From the NCBI GenBank assembly GCA_004352715.1, contig SCFE01000010.1, forward strand, positions 2,029,933 to 2,093,932: a DNA stretch of 64,000 nt, read 5' to 3'. Every line of letters starts with the position of its first letter. Within the stretch, counting starts at the first letter, position 1. The notes beneath the pieces are model-generated. The model searched no databases. It worked only from the letters and a program-made list of their open reading frames with translations, and had not been told where the DNA came from. The position numbers were made by a program, and so were the translations under genes. This DNA is from Hofstenia miamia (Eukaryota; Xenacoelomorpha; Acoela). Below, in pieces: positions 1 to 12,749 of this stretch.

Positions 1-558
1 NNNNNNNNNNNNNNNNNNNNNNNNNNNNNNNNNNNNNNNNNNNNNNNNNNNNNNNNNNNNNNNNNNNNNNNNNNNNNNNNNNNNNNNNNNNNNNNNNNNN
101 NNNNNNNNNNNNNNNNNNNNNNNNNNNNNNNNNNNNNNNNNNNNNNNNNNNNNNNNNNNNNNNNNNNNNNNNNNNNNNNNNNNNNNNNNNNNNNNNNNNN
201 NNNNNNNNNNNNNNNNNNNNNNNNNNNNNNNNNNNNNNNNNNNNNNNNNNNNNNNNNNNNNNNNNNNNNNNNNNNNNNNNNNNNNNNNNNNNNNNNNNNN
301 NNNNNNNNNNNNNNNNNNNNNNNNNNNNNNNNNNNNNNNNNNNNNNNNNNNNNNNNNNNNNNNNNNNNNNNNNNNNNNNNNNNNNNNNNNNNNNNNNNNN
401 NNNNNNNNNNNNNNNNNNNNNNNNNNNNNNNNNNNNNNNNNNNNNNNNNNNNNNNNNNNNNNNNNNNNNNNNNNNNNNNNNNNNNNNNNNNNNNNNNNNN
501 NNNNNNNNNNNNNNNNNNNNNNNNNNNNNNNNNNNNNNNNNNNNNNNNNNNNNNNNNN
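1..558. other. Assembly gap
   Basis: Run of 558 N; nothing can be read. Confidence 0.99.
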
Positions 559-1797
559 TCCCTATTTTTACAGCGATAAATGTAATTGATAAAAACATAA
601 CACTTTAATAGCTTTTCAATATTTGCTTTATGTAAACAAAGGAATTATGTCATTGACCTGTCTAGAGCAAAGCAATTTTAACGTTGGAGTAGAATAAATT
701 TGGAAGGTTACTGTGAAGTCAATTTTGACGCTGTAGTCATAAAAAATATATCATTCTCCTACACAACAATAGCTCCATGTGGCAATGTTTGTCGATTTCC
801 GAGTTGATCAATACTTTTATTGTAAGCTGCGAAGAATGTATCAGTCGATTTTTACGAAGTTAAAGTGCTTTTCAAGGACAGTTCCATTCAGTGCAGCTCT
901 ATTTCATAGAAATGGGTGTTTGTTGTACACTATCTAGCTGCACTATATTGCTTAATACATAATAGAAGTCATTAAAAATCTCTATGAGTGAAATTGATTA
1001 AAATAATACAATTCAATATATGTAAGTGTTAAAAATGTCACGCAATATATTTATAAATTTTAAAGGCAATACTAATTGAATCTTGTTCAGATTTCTTAGC
1101 TGTTTTCAGAGTTTAAAGGAATAACTCTAAACCTATTTTACAAGATCAAAATCAGATTTTTTACTCCTTTTTTCTGTGTAATTTTGGAATTTTTATTAAA
1201 CCAATTTCGAATTTCTATTATATTTCTTCAAATGGCACATTTCAGAACCCCATTGCTCTTTGAGTATTGATGCTATTGATAAACTGTATGTATCAAAATG
1301 TTCGCAGTGAATAGTTCCATGTGAAACTATTGTTCCTTTTCTCGATATATTAAATGTGGTACCATCACATCGGCCAATAGAAATTGTCAAAATTAACACT
1401 TTTGCTACTTTCGATTATTCAAATTTAAAAGCATGGTCTAACATAATCTGTGTATTTGAAAAGCAATGCCTTTCATTTCTTACATTAAAAAAATGTAGGG
1501 CGTTATTGTCGATCAACGGACTCTAGTTTATAAGCAAACTGTTACCATGGCAACTATACTAATGACGTCAGAGAACATGTCAAGACTTCTTACGTCATTT
1601 TGATGACGTACTGTGTTATTATTATGATTTTCATGATTTCTAAAATATTCATTGCGCATTTTAATTTTCAATGCTTCTTTAGATAATACGACTCTGTTTT
1701 TGCAACATATGCCATTATTAATCACCTGCTGATTTATTATACTTGTTATTTTTGGCAATCTTTTTAATTGTGTTACAGTATTTTTAGTCATGTTACT
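559..1797. other. Gene-free AT-rich stretch
   Basis: I see no supportable gene. A 67-codon minus-strand open frame at 1196-1399 has reasonable-looking codons and an AATAAA-like string after its stop. It has no clear splice acceptor or known motif, so it could at most be a terminal exon of an unidentified gene. Confidence 0.4.
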
Positions 1798-2106
1798 ATG
1801 GCACGTCGATGTGGTTTTTCTTTTTTCAATTTAATAGATATTGCAGGTACAAAGGAAAGAGCTCTGCAGTTTTGCCAAAACCACAATCTAATTGCGAATG
1901 GATTTGAATGTGAACGTTGTGATATTCCGATGAGCTGCATTTCTGATCAATCGTGTGCAGATAAGTTTATTTGGCGGTGTAAATTTTGTAAAAGGGAGAA
2001 GTCTGCAAGGAATGGTTCTTTCTTTGAGGGTTGCCGTTTAAGCTTGCAGAAATTAATTTTTGTGATACAATGTGACATCGGGCATCATGCAGCAGTAGAT
2101 TGGTAG
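1798..2106 (+). pseudogene. Merlin (IS1595/ISXO2-like) transposase, N-terminal fragment
   Basis: A 102-codon frame beginning MARRCGF contains a zinc-ribbon-like pattern: C38-x2-C41, then W59-R-C61-x2-C64, followed by S-x-R-x-G-S-F-F-E at about residues 69-77 and a leucine-rich helix. This order is characteristic of the N-terminus of Merlin/ISXO2-type transposases, which cut and paste DNA using a DDE-type domain. The frame stops at residue 102, where the catalytic domain would begin, and I see no continuation downstream. It is therefore a truncated copy, or possibly the first exon of a split one. The family call rests on the motif pattern only. Confidence 0.55.
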
Positions 2107-3940
2107 TGGTTCAACACTCCGAAAAACCTATAAATGTATTCATTAATCATATAGGCAATGGTATTGGGTAAAAAGCTCAAAAACTTGATATTTCAGCAGA
2201 ATTTTAAAAAACTGGCTGCATTCTCCCAGTTTTGGTAGGAAATTTCCGAAAATTTTCTGAGGCAGTTTATGCAAAGGTAGAAACCTGTGACATAGCATTG
2301 CGCAGGATTCTAACAAACTTTTTGCAAAATGAAGCACCCTATTTTATATCATTTTATATATAGAACTTTTTTAAGTAAATTGTATTTAAATAATGTAATT
2401 CATCATATGCAAATATGTCTTTGCAACAAGGTGATACATATTTTCACAGGCCTTGCCATCCTCGCACTTAGCAGAGGCAAGCCCATGGCTTTGATGGGTT
2501 ATTTACAAAGATTTGTTAAATATTTGCACATAAACCAATCAAATTTATGCATTCGTCTTCACTTGCTGTTATTTATGTTAAAATTAATGTTCTATTTTTT
2601 AAGCTATTTCTTAAACTATTAGCAAAAGCCTAGGGTCCTAATTAAACAACGGACTCCCGGTTGTGGGAGCAAGGGAAACTGGTAGCAAAATTTGACTTGG
2701 TTACCGTTTATATCTTCTACTTTACATTAATATTACTTAGTATATAATTTATAAGCCTTTTGTAAATAGTGTATTGATTTGTTATGATTTATTTTAATCT
2801 ATTTTGCAATTGTTTAATTTCAACATTAGTCATACAAACTAGTGCTTTAATTGATTGGTCCCTCATTTTGAATTTACGTTGCTTAATTTAAGTTTCGATC
2901 ATGAATGAAAATTGTAAACACGATGCAGGTATTAACTCGCTTTGTATAAATATCTAGGATACATTGTAATTCGAGCAGAAAAATCTTTTAGCTTAGCTTA
3001 CTGCTTTACTCTTGCTGTGGTTTTATTTTTGCTTTATTTGCAATGGTAATAATAAAATAGGCTCTGACAATAATATGGGAATAGTGTGAGGACGAGTGGT
3101 GACTATTGTCTCCTTCTCTTCATACCCTGAATTGTGGTCTCATTAGGTTAGGCATAGGTGTATGGCTAGTTTATAAGAACTTATTCTTTCCCTTTCATTC
3201 AGACAAATGCACATAATTTATTATACAGTGGTTAAATCATTCCTGTTGGCTTGCACGGCAATTACATGCTATTTATATTACTTATTTATACATAGATAAT
3301 ACAAATTGAGAAATGATGTAGGGCAGCACCATTTATTTTTTTCTAGGGCCACTTAGGTCATGATAGAATTTTGGCGTGATGCCATGTGGAATTGGTGGAC
3401 GCAAATCTTTTTGGAATCTAAAGAAAGATAGTTATGTTCAATTACCAATCAGTTGTTTTGTTGGAACCGGAAGATGGGTAGGTTTATGCTCATTCGAATT
3501 TATTATATATAACGCATTAAATGCAGTAACACGTATTGTAGCAAACTTGTCCCAGTCAGGAACTGATCCCGGTCTTTATGTGGTTTTTGATCCCATTAAC
3601 GATATTCGTCCAGTGAGATAGGTAGTGGGCTGTTGATGCAGGAGATTAGAATGTCCACACTTTGATTGTTGATTTTTACTAGGACTTGCAAAAATTACAT
3701 ATTAAACACTTTTTGCATTAATTTACTTGTACATCATCATCTTCAGTACATTAAAGCTAATTGCAAAAAAATTTCAAACACTTCAGAGCTTCTTTTAGTT
3801 GTGCTTCGATTTTCTATTACTCTGAATAATACGTGAAGAAATTTTTGTTTCGAGGCCACAGAAACTAAAATTTGGAATGAAATCCTTCTTACATACTACT
3901 ACTCACTGAAAGAAAATACTAGTAAGGCCCATAGACTAGT
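2107..3940. other. No recognisable gene
   Basis: AT-rich intergenic DNA. An 81-codon plus-strand frame at 3376-3621 has no motif I recognise and no splice or promoter context. It may be a chance frame or an unrecognised repeat fragment. Confidence 0.4.
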
Positions 3941-3954
3941 TGCCCATATAGCCA

Positions 3955-4110
3955 ACACCAGTGGTCCACTGGTGGGGAAGCAGTGGCAGGAGTGGCAATT
4001 ACATCCACTCATAGCCACTAGTGGACCACTGGTGGATAAGTAGTGGCAGTAGTAGCCATTTCAGCCACTCATAGCCACCAGTGGACCACTTGTGGACCAC
4101 TAGTGACATC
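3955..4110. repeat. 60-bp tandem repeat built from CCACTGGTGG palindromes
   Basis: About 2.3 units of 60 bp start at 3961, 4021 and 4081. Each opens with GTGG(A/T)CCACT and ends with CATAGCCAC. The core is a self-complementary string of the CCACTGGTGG type, repeated with single-base changes (CCACTAGTGG, CCACCAGTGG). The same core returns at 4770-4860 beyond the gap, in partly inverted order. Confidence 0.8.
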
Positions 4111-4259
4111 TGATTTACTCTTAATTATAAATAATATATGAGCTAATGCTTGTAAGTAAAATATTATTCATTATTATGCTCTCTTAGATCTCATAAACAT
4201 ATAAAATTCATTGTGAAGAGCTTTTTTGCAATTTTCTGTTCGCAAAAATTATAAGATAT

Positions 4260-4390
4260 NNNNNNNNNNNNNNNNNNNNNNNNNNNNNNNNNNNNNNNNN
4301 NNNNNNNNNNNNNNNNNNNNNNNNNNNNNNNNNNNNNNNNNNNNNNNNNNNNNNNNNNNNNNNNNNNNNNNNNNNNNNNNNNNNNNNNNN
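4260..4390. other. Assembly gap
   Basis: 131 N between the two palindrome-rich blocks, probably because the repeat could not be assembled. Confidence 0.99.
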
Positions 4391-4761
4391 TAGGCAGAAT
4401 GAAATTTCAAAATAATTTATTCACGATTATTCGTGGACCTTGAAATCAATGTCTACATGAGTACCTAAAATTGGGCAAAATATATTTTTAATTATTGGAA
4501 ATAATAATGTTTAAAAATTGCAATTTCTTCGGAAATTGAAAATTAAATCTAAATTGGGCATTTTTGTGTGCTTGTTGTTATTGGTTATAATAAAAAATTA
4601 ATTATACTTTCCATTGTCAATCTTAATTCAATGTAAATTTTGAGCTTGCTAGCATTTCCTTCAACCCCTTGTTGGGTTTTGTTAGTTTGAACTCTATTAA
4701 TATAAAAGTTTGCTGTTGCTACATTTGAGACATTGCTTTAATGTTTAAATCATATTTTTGC

Positions 4762-4885
4762 CACCAATTAGCCAACAGTGGACCACCAGATAGCCACTGG
4801 TGGTCCACTGGTGCACGGGTGGCCAAAACCCACCGTATCTGCCACTGGTGGTCCACCAATATTTGGCTACGTGGGTGGTTCCGCA
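4762..4885. repeat. Second palindromic CCACTGGTGG block
   Basis: Contains AGTGGACCACCAG, CCACTGGTGGTCCACTGGTG and CCACTGGTGGTCCACC, and ends in TTGGCTACGTGGG. Its reverse complement (TAGCCAA followed by CCAGTGG) resembles the start of the block at 3950. Together they may be the inverted ends of one foldback element of about 940 bp. The open frame at 4741-5100 is a by-product of the repeat. Confidence 0.6.
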
Positions 4886-5297
4886 CCAGCATCAGATTAA
4901 GTGCGAGAAGGATTGGATCATGGGCCTGCGCAAGGCAAGGTTTACTGAAAAAAGTTTTATTAAAAATAAGTTTTAGGAAAATAAGAGGGACAACTTCCAG
5001 AATACGAATTCAAGTAATACACTGCAGGTTGCATTCGAATATTAGGGTATGTGATATAAATACTGTATTTTACTCCACATATTTAACTTTTTGCACGTGA
5101 AGTTCATTAAAGCCCTGTTCCCATTAGAGTTGAGTCAGCCCGCTGCGAGTCGCCAAGCTTGAAGAAATCTGTGTTCCCAACTCTGTTCTTTAAAGCGGGG
5201 CGAAAGTTATACCGCTGAGAAAAATCAAATGAGAACACTTTCGCCTCATTGTAACTCTCGACGGACAAAGAAATATTAACCTAATACATTTTTGCTT

Positions 5298-7187
5298 GTA
5301 CTTCGATTATATTTGCAATCAAAGATTTCAATAGGTTGTTCAGTAAATATGATTTGCACTAAGTATATGAGCAATTATAAAATTATAATTATATTCATAG
5401 TATACAATTTTATAATAATATATTTTTCCAATATGATACCATTACATAATTTTGAACTATACTACGTTTTATTATGATCTTATGTAATTAATATTAATAA
5501 CTTTTCACACTATAATTTTAAATTAAATTATTACATTATGCTATGACGAAAGCTTAAATTTCGAGAGTAAATAATCGAAGAGATTCTAAAATCTGAATAG
5601 AATAAGCCCATTTCACAAATCTTGTGTACAAAGTATGAATTTCTACTGATTATGCGTTGGATGAATTATCATTCTCTGCAACATTGTATTTTTGAGATAT
5701 TTAATATTTTTTGCATATAATTGCGATATTTTTTGTTTTAAAAATATACAATTTTTATTATTTAATTTGTGGCATCTTCACTAGAAACACCTCAAATAAT
5801 ATCATCAATTTTACCATGAGATGGCCGCCTTTCATGTAAGGTTCAAAAGCTAGATTGAAATCCAATTATTAAATTCGTTTAAATTAACATATACTTTCCT
5901 ATTTTGGGCATGCCTGTATCTAGTATTGTCGACATGCATTCATGGATAAGGATTTTCAACTTTCTTAAACCTTAAACAAAGTGATGTAGATAAAAAATCA
6001 AAAACCGTTTGTAACCTTTTTAAACAATTTTCTCTAAGTCTTTTGGGGAAATGGTAAATCATGAAATATGGACACAATTATTAGTTAAAATGCTTGAAAA
6101 GATAAAATATTTTTCCAATGTTTTTTTAATATGCAGGTTTGAGAAAATCTAAAGCAAGTGTGAGCAACCATTATTCAAATGTTTCTGCTTATGTAGATGT
6201 GGAGAAGAAATTTTTCTATCTTGAAGGATTTAGATTTTAGATATCTTTATTATTGTATCTCTTTTTCATTTTATGATGGCTATTCTGAAAATCGAAATGG
6301 CCGATTTTTTTCAATGTTATATTTCAGTTAATCTCACCCAGGAGTATAATACGAGCNGTACTTCGATTATATTTGCAATCAAAGATTTCAATAGGTTGTT
6401 CAGTAAATATGATTTGCACTAAGTATATGAGCAATTATAAAATTATAATTATATTCATAGTATACAATTTTATAATAATATATTTTTCCAATATGATACC
6501 ATTACATAATTTTGAACTATACTACGTTTTATTATGATCTTATGTAATTAATATTAATAACTTTTCACACTATAATTTTAAATTAAATTATTACATTATG
6601 CTATGACGAAAGCTTAAATTTCGAGAGTAAATAATCGAAGAGATTCTAAAATCTGAATAGAATAAGCCCATTTCACAAATCTTGTGTACAAAGTATGAAT
6701 TTCTACTGATTATGCGTTGGATGAATTATCATTCTCTGCAACATTGTATTTTTGAGATATTTAATATTTTTTGTATATAATTGCTATATTTTTTGTTTTA
6801 AAAATATACAATTCTTATTATTTAATCTGTGGCATCTTCACTGGAAACACCTCAAATAATATCATCAATTTTACCATGAGATGGTAAATCATGAAATATG
6901 GACACAAGTATTAGTTAAAATGCTTGAAAAGATAAAATACTTTTCCAATGTTTTTTTAATGTGCAGGTTTGAGAAAATCTAAAGCAAGTGTGAGCAACCA
7001 TTATTCAAATGTTTCTGCTTATGTAGATGTGGAGAAGAAATTTTTCTATCTTGAAGGATTTAGATTTTACATATCTTTATTATTGTATCTCTTTTTCATT
7101 TTATGATGGCTATTCTGAAAATCGAAATGGCCGATTTTTTTCAATGTTATATTTCAGTTAATCTCACCCAGGAGTATAATACGAGCC
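5298..7187. repeat. Segment present twice across a single N (5298-6356 and 6358-7187)
   Basis: The sequence restarting after the N at 6357 (GTACTTCGATTATATTTGC) is the same as that at 5298 and runs to about 7187 with few substitutions. The second copy lacks about 230 bp (roughly 5822-6053 of the first), with ATGG at both deletion edges. The two copies look like alternative alleles joined by the scaffolder. No gene is visible in either. Confidence 0.85.
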
Positions 7188-7504
7188 ATAAATAAGCTTA
7201 ATGAACTAAATTTTGGAAAAAATAATTTTAAAACCCGTGTTTGGCCTTATGCCCCTGTCTTAGCATGCAAACTTTGCGTTGATTATTTCATAGAAAGTAT
7301 GCAATAGATAAGACTAAGCCATGCTTAAGAGAATAAATGAAACTAAAATGTATGTCACAAATTAATTTCCGTTCAATCTTTACTCGTGCCCACCTGTTTC
7401 TTTCAGAACGTAATAGATTTAATTTATATTTTTAAAAATCAAGATTTCAAAAAATATGGTTAAATACCTAATTGCATTAACTCGATCCTCCTACATGCGA
7501 TTAT

Positions 7505-7722
7505 CAGTGGCGTACGCAGGGGGGACATGGTGGAATGTCACCCCGTCAGGTTTCCAAATTTGATTTTGACTCGATAAATCAAAAAATTTTTCTTAAAAAA
7601 TTGAAAAATTTAAAATCTAGGATCGTTAAATGCAATTTTTAGGGTCTATTTTTTCGATATTTTCAAAAATTTTCGCAGGGCGTGATGATGATGTCCCCTC
7701 CGTCATCCTGGGTACGCCCCTG
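7505..7722. mobile_element. hAT-type MITE with perfect 8-bp target duplication
   Basis: A 218-bp non-coding element. The left end is CAGTGGCGTACGCAGG. The right end, read inwards on the minus strand, is CAGGGGCGTACCCAGG, matching at 14 of 16. It is flanked by a perfect direct repeat GCGATTAT at 7497-7504 and 7723-7730. Terminal CAGNGGCGTA repeats with 8-bp duplications are typical of hAT transposons. With no coding capacity it would depend on a transposase supplied elsewhere. Confidence 0.93.
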
Positions 7723-8024
7723 GCGATTATTATATATTCTTCAAAAAGAAATGATCCGTAAAAAATACTCTCTTTTGCACGAGTTGATTCGTTTGTAAAG
7801 CAAATTACTGCCCATGAAGAATAAATTATTTATTCCTATCGAACTTCATTCAACGTTGTTTTATAGGTTTATTTTGCAATAACATGTTTCTTCCAAAATT
7901 ATGTACAGACAATATTCCTTGATCCATTTCATTTGAACTCATTAGTGAAGTTGTTTTCTTGACTAAGTTTTTATATTCACAATCGTCTCAATCGCAAAGA
8001 AATATTTCAAGTTCAGATGCATAG

Positions 8025-8258
8025 TTGATCATATGCTTATTAATATAGTTTACTTATCAATGTTGAAAAATTGAAAATTACTGATTTAGGTTCAGTTAGA
8101 TATAAGTAGAATCAATATTTTAATACTAATTATTAACAGAATTGATCATATGCTTATTAATATAGTTTACTTATCAATGTTGAAAAATTGAAAATTACTG
8201 ATTTAAGTTCAGTTAGATATAAGTAGAATCAATATTTTAATACTAATTATTAACAGGT
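8025..8258. repeat. Tandem duplication, 117-bp unit x 2
   Basis: Units begin with TTGATCATATGC at 8025 and 8142 and differ at about one position (TAGGTTCAG versus TAAGTTCAG). The near-identity indicates a recent local duplication. No coding potential is apparent. Confidence 0.9.
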
Positions 8259-10535
8259 AAATAATACATATAAAGTTCATTTAATTTATTAATTGGGAAA
8301 AATTTGCTATAAGGATGCAACATCAACTAATAATTTCTAGTTCCTCCCATGAATGTAAAGTGATTAATATATTGGAGCAATGGTCCAAACAAATTAACCC
8401 AAATTGAACAAATGCTATATACACGTAGTTTATGAGTATTTTGTTGAAAAATAAGGTTTAAATTTCTAAATTTTGCATTGCTCTTCAAAAACTCTGATTA
8501 AGTTGTGTCATTTTAGTGGGTTGATTTGACAATGATTTCTAACATAATCGAAACATTAAGACAATTTAGCAAGATCACAAATGGGCCAGAATAAACAGAA
8601 TTTGCATAAAATTAAATTGTCAAGCTTAACGGTTTTTGAACCTGTTTGTGCTTGGCCCAACGTTTTTGGACTTGGCTAATCTCTTAATAGTAAACCCACA
8701 AAGGTTGCATATATTAGGCGAAAATCAAAGACACAAAATTGAAATTTCAGAAATAAAGACTGATAAGAAAATGTGGTAAATATTTGATCCCACATGTTGA
8801 AAGGCTTACCCTTCAAGAGCCCCTCCTTCTTGTTAAAATTTTAGGAGTACGTCCCTGCCTAACAATGCTCTCAAATGCAAGTGCTTCTCCACACATGGTT
8901 TATTCAATATCGTTTATCTTTGAAATGAAACAGTTGAACCCTATTTTGAATTCTACCAAAATACTCATTATATGTACCTTTTCTGAACATAAGTTTTAGC
9001 GGTTGATTTTCAAATTTGATGCTTTTATATAGATGTAGGCAATGTTAATAATTTGCTAAAGAAATTTAATTATGTTTTATAGTTTAAGATTTGCATCAAA
9101 ATTTCTCAATGCATCATAAAGTTGTGTATGGCATCAAGACAGACGGCTTCAATCATTTGATACGAAAAGCAGAAATTACAAATTACTATTGTATGACACA
9201 TTGGAATGAAAGAAACCTCAATTATTTCTTTAATATTATATTCATGAATTATGTTGAAAGTCATGACGTATGTGTATTTGCACTTGGCTTTGAAATTTTT
9301 AATTTTTTGAAATCCATACAATAAATACTGAACTCACTGATAGAATGTCAATCGTCAAACTGTTACTTTTCTATTACATATTCAATGATGTGAATGATTA
9401 TATTATAAAGCAATAATTATACTGTTATATAAAATACGTTTACAAACTATGTAAACCCGACCAAGTAAGTATAGACGAAAAAATTTTGCCACAAAAGGGT
9501 TATGGCACACATTGTTATTATTGCTTTTTCAATTGCTTTGGTTGTACTCTGCCTAGCGTTCTGAAACTGCTGCGGCTACAGCTTGAACCCATATGCCCAA
9601 ATGGCTTTAATTTTTAAATCATGATTTTTTGTGGTCGGACACTTACTCCTGTTTTGACTTATAAACTGAATTAAACAGGGTTCTTGCAATAAATAGGACG
9701 TGTATATTAAATGTGAGTGTAAGTCCAGATAATGTGATGCATATTATATACCACCAAAACTGCTTCAATACTTGCAGCCGGCTGCTGCTTTTAGCATTAC
9801 GACAGTGCTAGGCGACGACTACAAATTAAAATGTGCCGACAACCAAGAAGCTCCAGCAGTGAAACACTAATTTTGTCTTGGTCACGCACAGAAAAGCCAA
9901 ACATGTCTAGCACAATCCTAACTTGGACATTTATAGCTTTATAAATACAATTTATATAAAGTTTTTCCTAAAAGATGTCTACCTATCTCAAATTTAGGAT
10001 GATGTTCATTTGGTATTTATTTGGTTGAAGATTTTTTGTTTGGCTAATTGAAAAAAACTATGCATAATTTTTTGATTGAAAACACTCTTATAAAAAATTA
10101 GTTTTGGCCCATTGGAGTTGAGTTATGTTGCTTAACGAAAGATGCTAGAATCGATCAATGTTCCATGAGTAGATCCTCTTCATTGAGTGCACAATTAATA
10201 TTGGATTTCTTGAATATCCATAACGTAAAATAGTTTCGATTTCTAGTCTTTAAAAAGGCTATACTAAATATTAATCCAAATCACCATAGGTAACTCTTTA
10301 TGCTGGTAAACAAATTTTTTACTTTTATTCAAATTGGCATAGCTGCCAGAATTTAATGTTGTTTATTAAAAAATCAGTTGATTTTTCAATTGTGAGTTTA
10401 CATTTATGTTATTGATGCATCGATAAGAGCAGACAATACTAGAGATTTCAAATCTCGAATCTTAAAATCTCGAATCTTAAAAAGTGACGAATTCAACAAA
10501 AGGTAATGTCCGCACACGCCGGGTCCTGCTGAAAA
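8259..10535. other. No recognisable gene; possible old inverted repeat
   Basis: AT-rich DNA downstream of the receptor gene. A GCCTAGCG string near 9550 and its inverted counterpart GTGCTAGGCG near 9810, each next to GC-rich CTGCTGCGGCT-like DNA, may be the worn arms of a foldback element. Short open frames at 8784-8999 and 9091-9324 (open on both strands) show no motif. Confidence 0.35.
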
Positions 10536-10536
10536 C

Positions 10537-10607
10537 TAGGGATGCGATCCGGATATTGAATTGAATATAACGGATGCCGGATAATTCCAGACAATTTGTC
10601 ATCCCTA
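10537..10607. mobile_element. Miniature hAT-like element
   Basis: 71 bp bounded by TAGGGATG and CATCCCTA. The flanking octamers CTGAAAAC (10529-10536) and GAGAAAAC (10608-10615) agree at 6 of 8 bases. It is consistent with a very short hAT derivative with a decayed target duplication. Confidence 0.55.
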
Positions 10608-11118
10608 GAGAAAACATATTAATGTCATACAGGCCTAGAGCTTTTTACTCGTGTGGACCAAAATTTGTTTTATAATACAGTTTTTTTCATCTCAGCAGTA
10701 CTATTTGCTATTATCACAGACTTGATTTGTTGTTAGTATTGTAATACATACTTTCTGCAGGTCACCAACCGGACGAATAATAATTTAAATAAAAGATTTT
10801 TTGATATTCATTTTACCAAAAATTTATCGACATTTTTGCTACAAAATTTAAAAAGTAATTCTGAAATGCAATCTGTATGGAATTGGATATCATCTTCTAC
10901 GTAATATGAAATAAATATAATTCAATTCACCCTTGCTGATTATGAAAAAATGAAATTATTTGTATAAGATTTGCTTTGTTGCAATAAATTTCACTAAGTT
11001 ATCATTATTTTAAATAAAAATGCCTAGCTTAAGCAAAGCAGGGAAATATATTCTCATATCGGGTACATCAAAACATACATATTTATATATACTAGCACAT
11101 TTACAAATCAAATGCAGG

Positions 11119-11379
11119 TTATCTTTTGCAAAGTTGCATAAGGCGTCGTTTAATAAAGCCCTTAAAAAGAAACATAAAAACAATAGGATTAACAACGCTT
11201 GTGAAATTGTATATACATTCCGACATTCTGCAAATGAATCTCAGTAAATCATTCCATGGAATAGTGTAAAATTCCCCTGAGTATTTTTCCCAATACAAGC
11301 CACCATTTTCAATATGCACAATATACCAAGTATTATAGAAGTCATTTCCATATCTTGCCTTGTACAATTGATGTAAAAC
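11119..11379 (-). CDS. Receptor exon 8: loop 3 exterior, TM7 and C-terminus
   Basis: Acceptor TTTAG, phase 0. TM7 ends SVVNPIVFMFLF, an NPxxY box with Phe for Tyr. A short basic tail (KGFIKRRLMQLCKR) ends at TAA. With only about 15 residues after TM7, there is little room for C-terminal phosphorylation sites. Confidence 0.85.
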   Translation of the reverse strand, partial: VLHQLYKARYGNDFYNTWYIVHIENGGLYWEKYSGEFYTIPWNDLLRFICRMSECIYNFTSVVNPIVFMFLFKGFIKRRLMQLCKR

Positions 11380-12716
11380 CTAAATTTAACCATTTGATAA
11401 TATATTTTTTAACAGTAAACTGCATGAACTACAGTATGAATGTATATGCTTTCAGCGTTTAATAAGCTGTTTCAGTCGCCGAAACCGCCGAGAATTTACG
11501 TTCCTAGTTGAGACTGATGAAATTCAAATATGATATTCAGTTAGAGACCTAATTAAAAATAATCATCACAAAGCAAGTTCTAGTTTGTAAAATTATACAT
11601 TACTAGTTGTCACATATTTTTATTGGTGTCAAAAACAACAGTTTCAGTTTGTATTTTAAACACAAAATGATTTATGAATATAATTGCATAGCCCCATCAC
11701 TAATTTTAGGATTAAGAATTTAATTAAGTTTCTTACCTTGTATGCGTGGATAAACTTGAGGGTCTTCTGCAAAATCAGTGGAAAACTCATCACTAAGAAA
11801 ACAATGTTTGCTGCAAGACATATTTTAGTAATATAAAGTTGAAGTTTAGCAGATTTTGTTTGTACTTTTCTTTTTGATTTGACCATGGTTACCAAATAGA
11901 AAATAACCTAAATTACAACTGCAATAATTGGAAAATCAATTGTAATAAGTTTTATTATTTTTGTTATTATATTAACAATGATATATTAAAAATGAAATGA
12001 ATATCAGTTATATTGATATGCACACCTGACTTACAATGTAGAGACATTGTAAAGCCTAGGATTTTAATTTTATTTAAGTGCAACGCATTTTCTAAGTAGT
12101 TTAGGTCAAAATTGGCAGTTGTAAATATAATACTGGCAGTTGAGGTGCATATCTAGCAATTTTTTCATTAAGGAAACCCATATTGTGCTCAAAAGTTTCT
12201 CTAGGACACCTATTGGAATAGAATCTTACTACATACAATATTCGAAAGTCAGTTCACTAACTAATGTTTAAGTAAAATATTAAATTATCACCAAAGAAAA
12301 CAACATATTTGGATATTCAAAAAATATAGTTTGTAACTAAGTGGAATTATAGAAAACAATTTACTTTAGACCTTAATAAGTATTTTAATAATTTTTTGTA
12401 ATTTACAAAAGTCTAAAATAAATATATTATTATTAATATTAAACAACTTAGCTAAAATTTTGCATTCAAAATTTGTTTACCCCTAGTTATCCAAAGCCAC
12501 ACGAGATAGATCGAATTTCGAAAAAGGTTTTCAACTACCCATCCATATATATATNNNNNNNNNNNNNNNNNNNNNNNNNNNNNNNNNNNNNNNNNNNNNN
12601 NNNNNNNNNNNNNNNNNNNNNNNNNNNNNNNNNNNNNNNNNNNNNNNNNNNNNNNNNNNNNNNNNNNNNNNNNNNNNNNNNNNNNNNNNNNNNNNNNNNN
12701 NNNNNNNNNNNNNNNN

Positions 12717-12749
<33 letters not shown>

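Noticed and set aside
9091-9324. Frames open on both strands
   Set aside because: No motif, no splice context; expected by chance in such AT-rich sequence.
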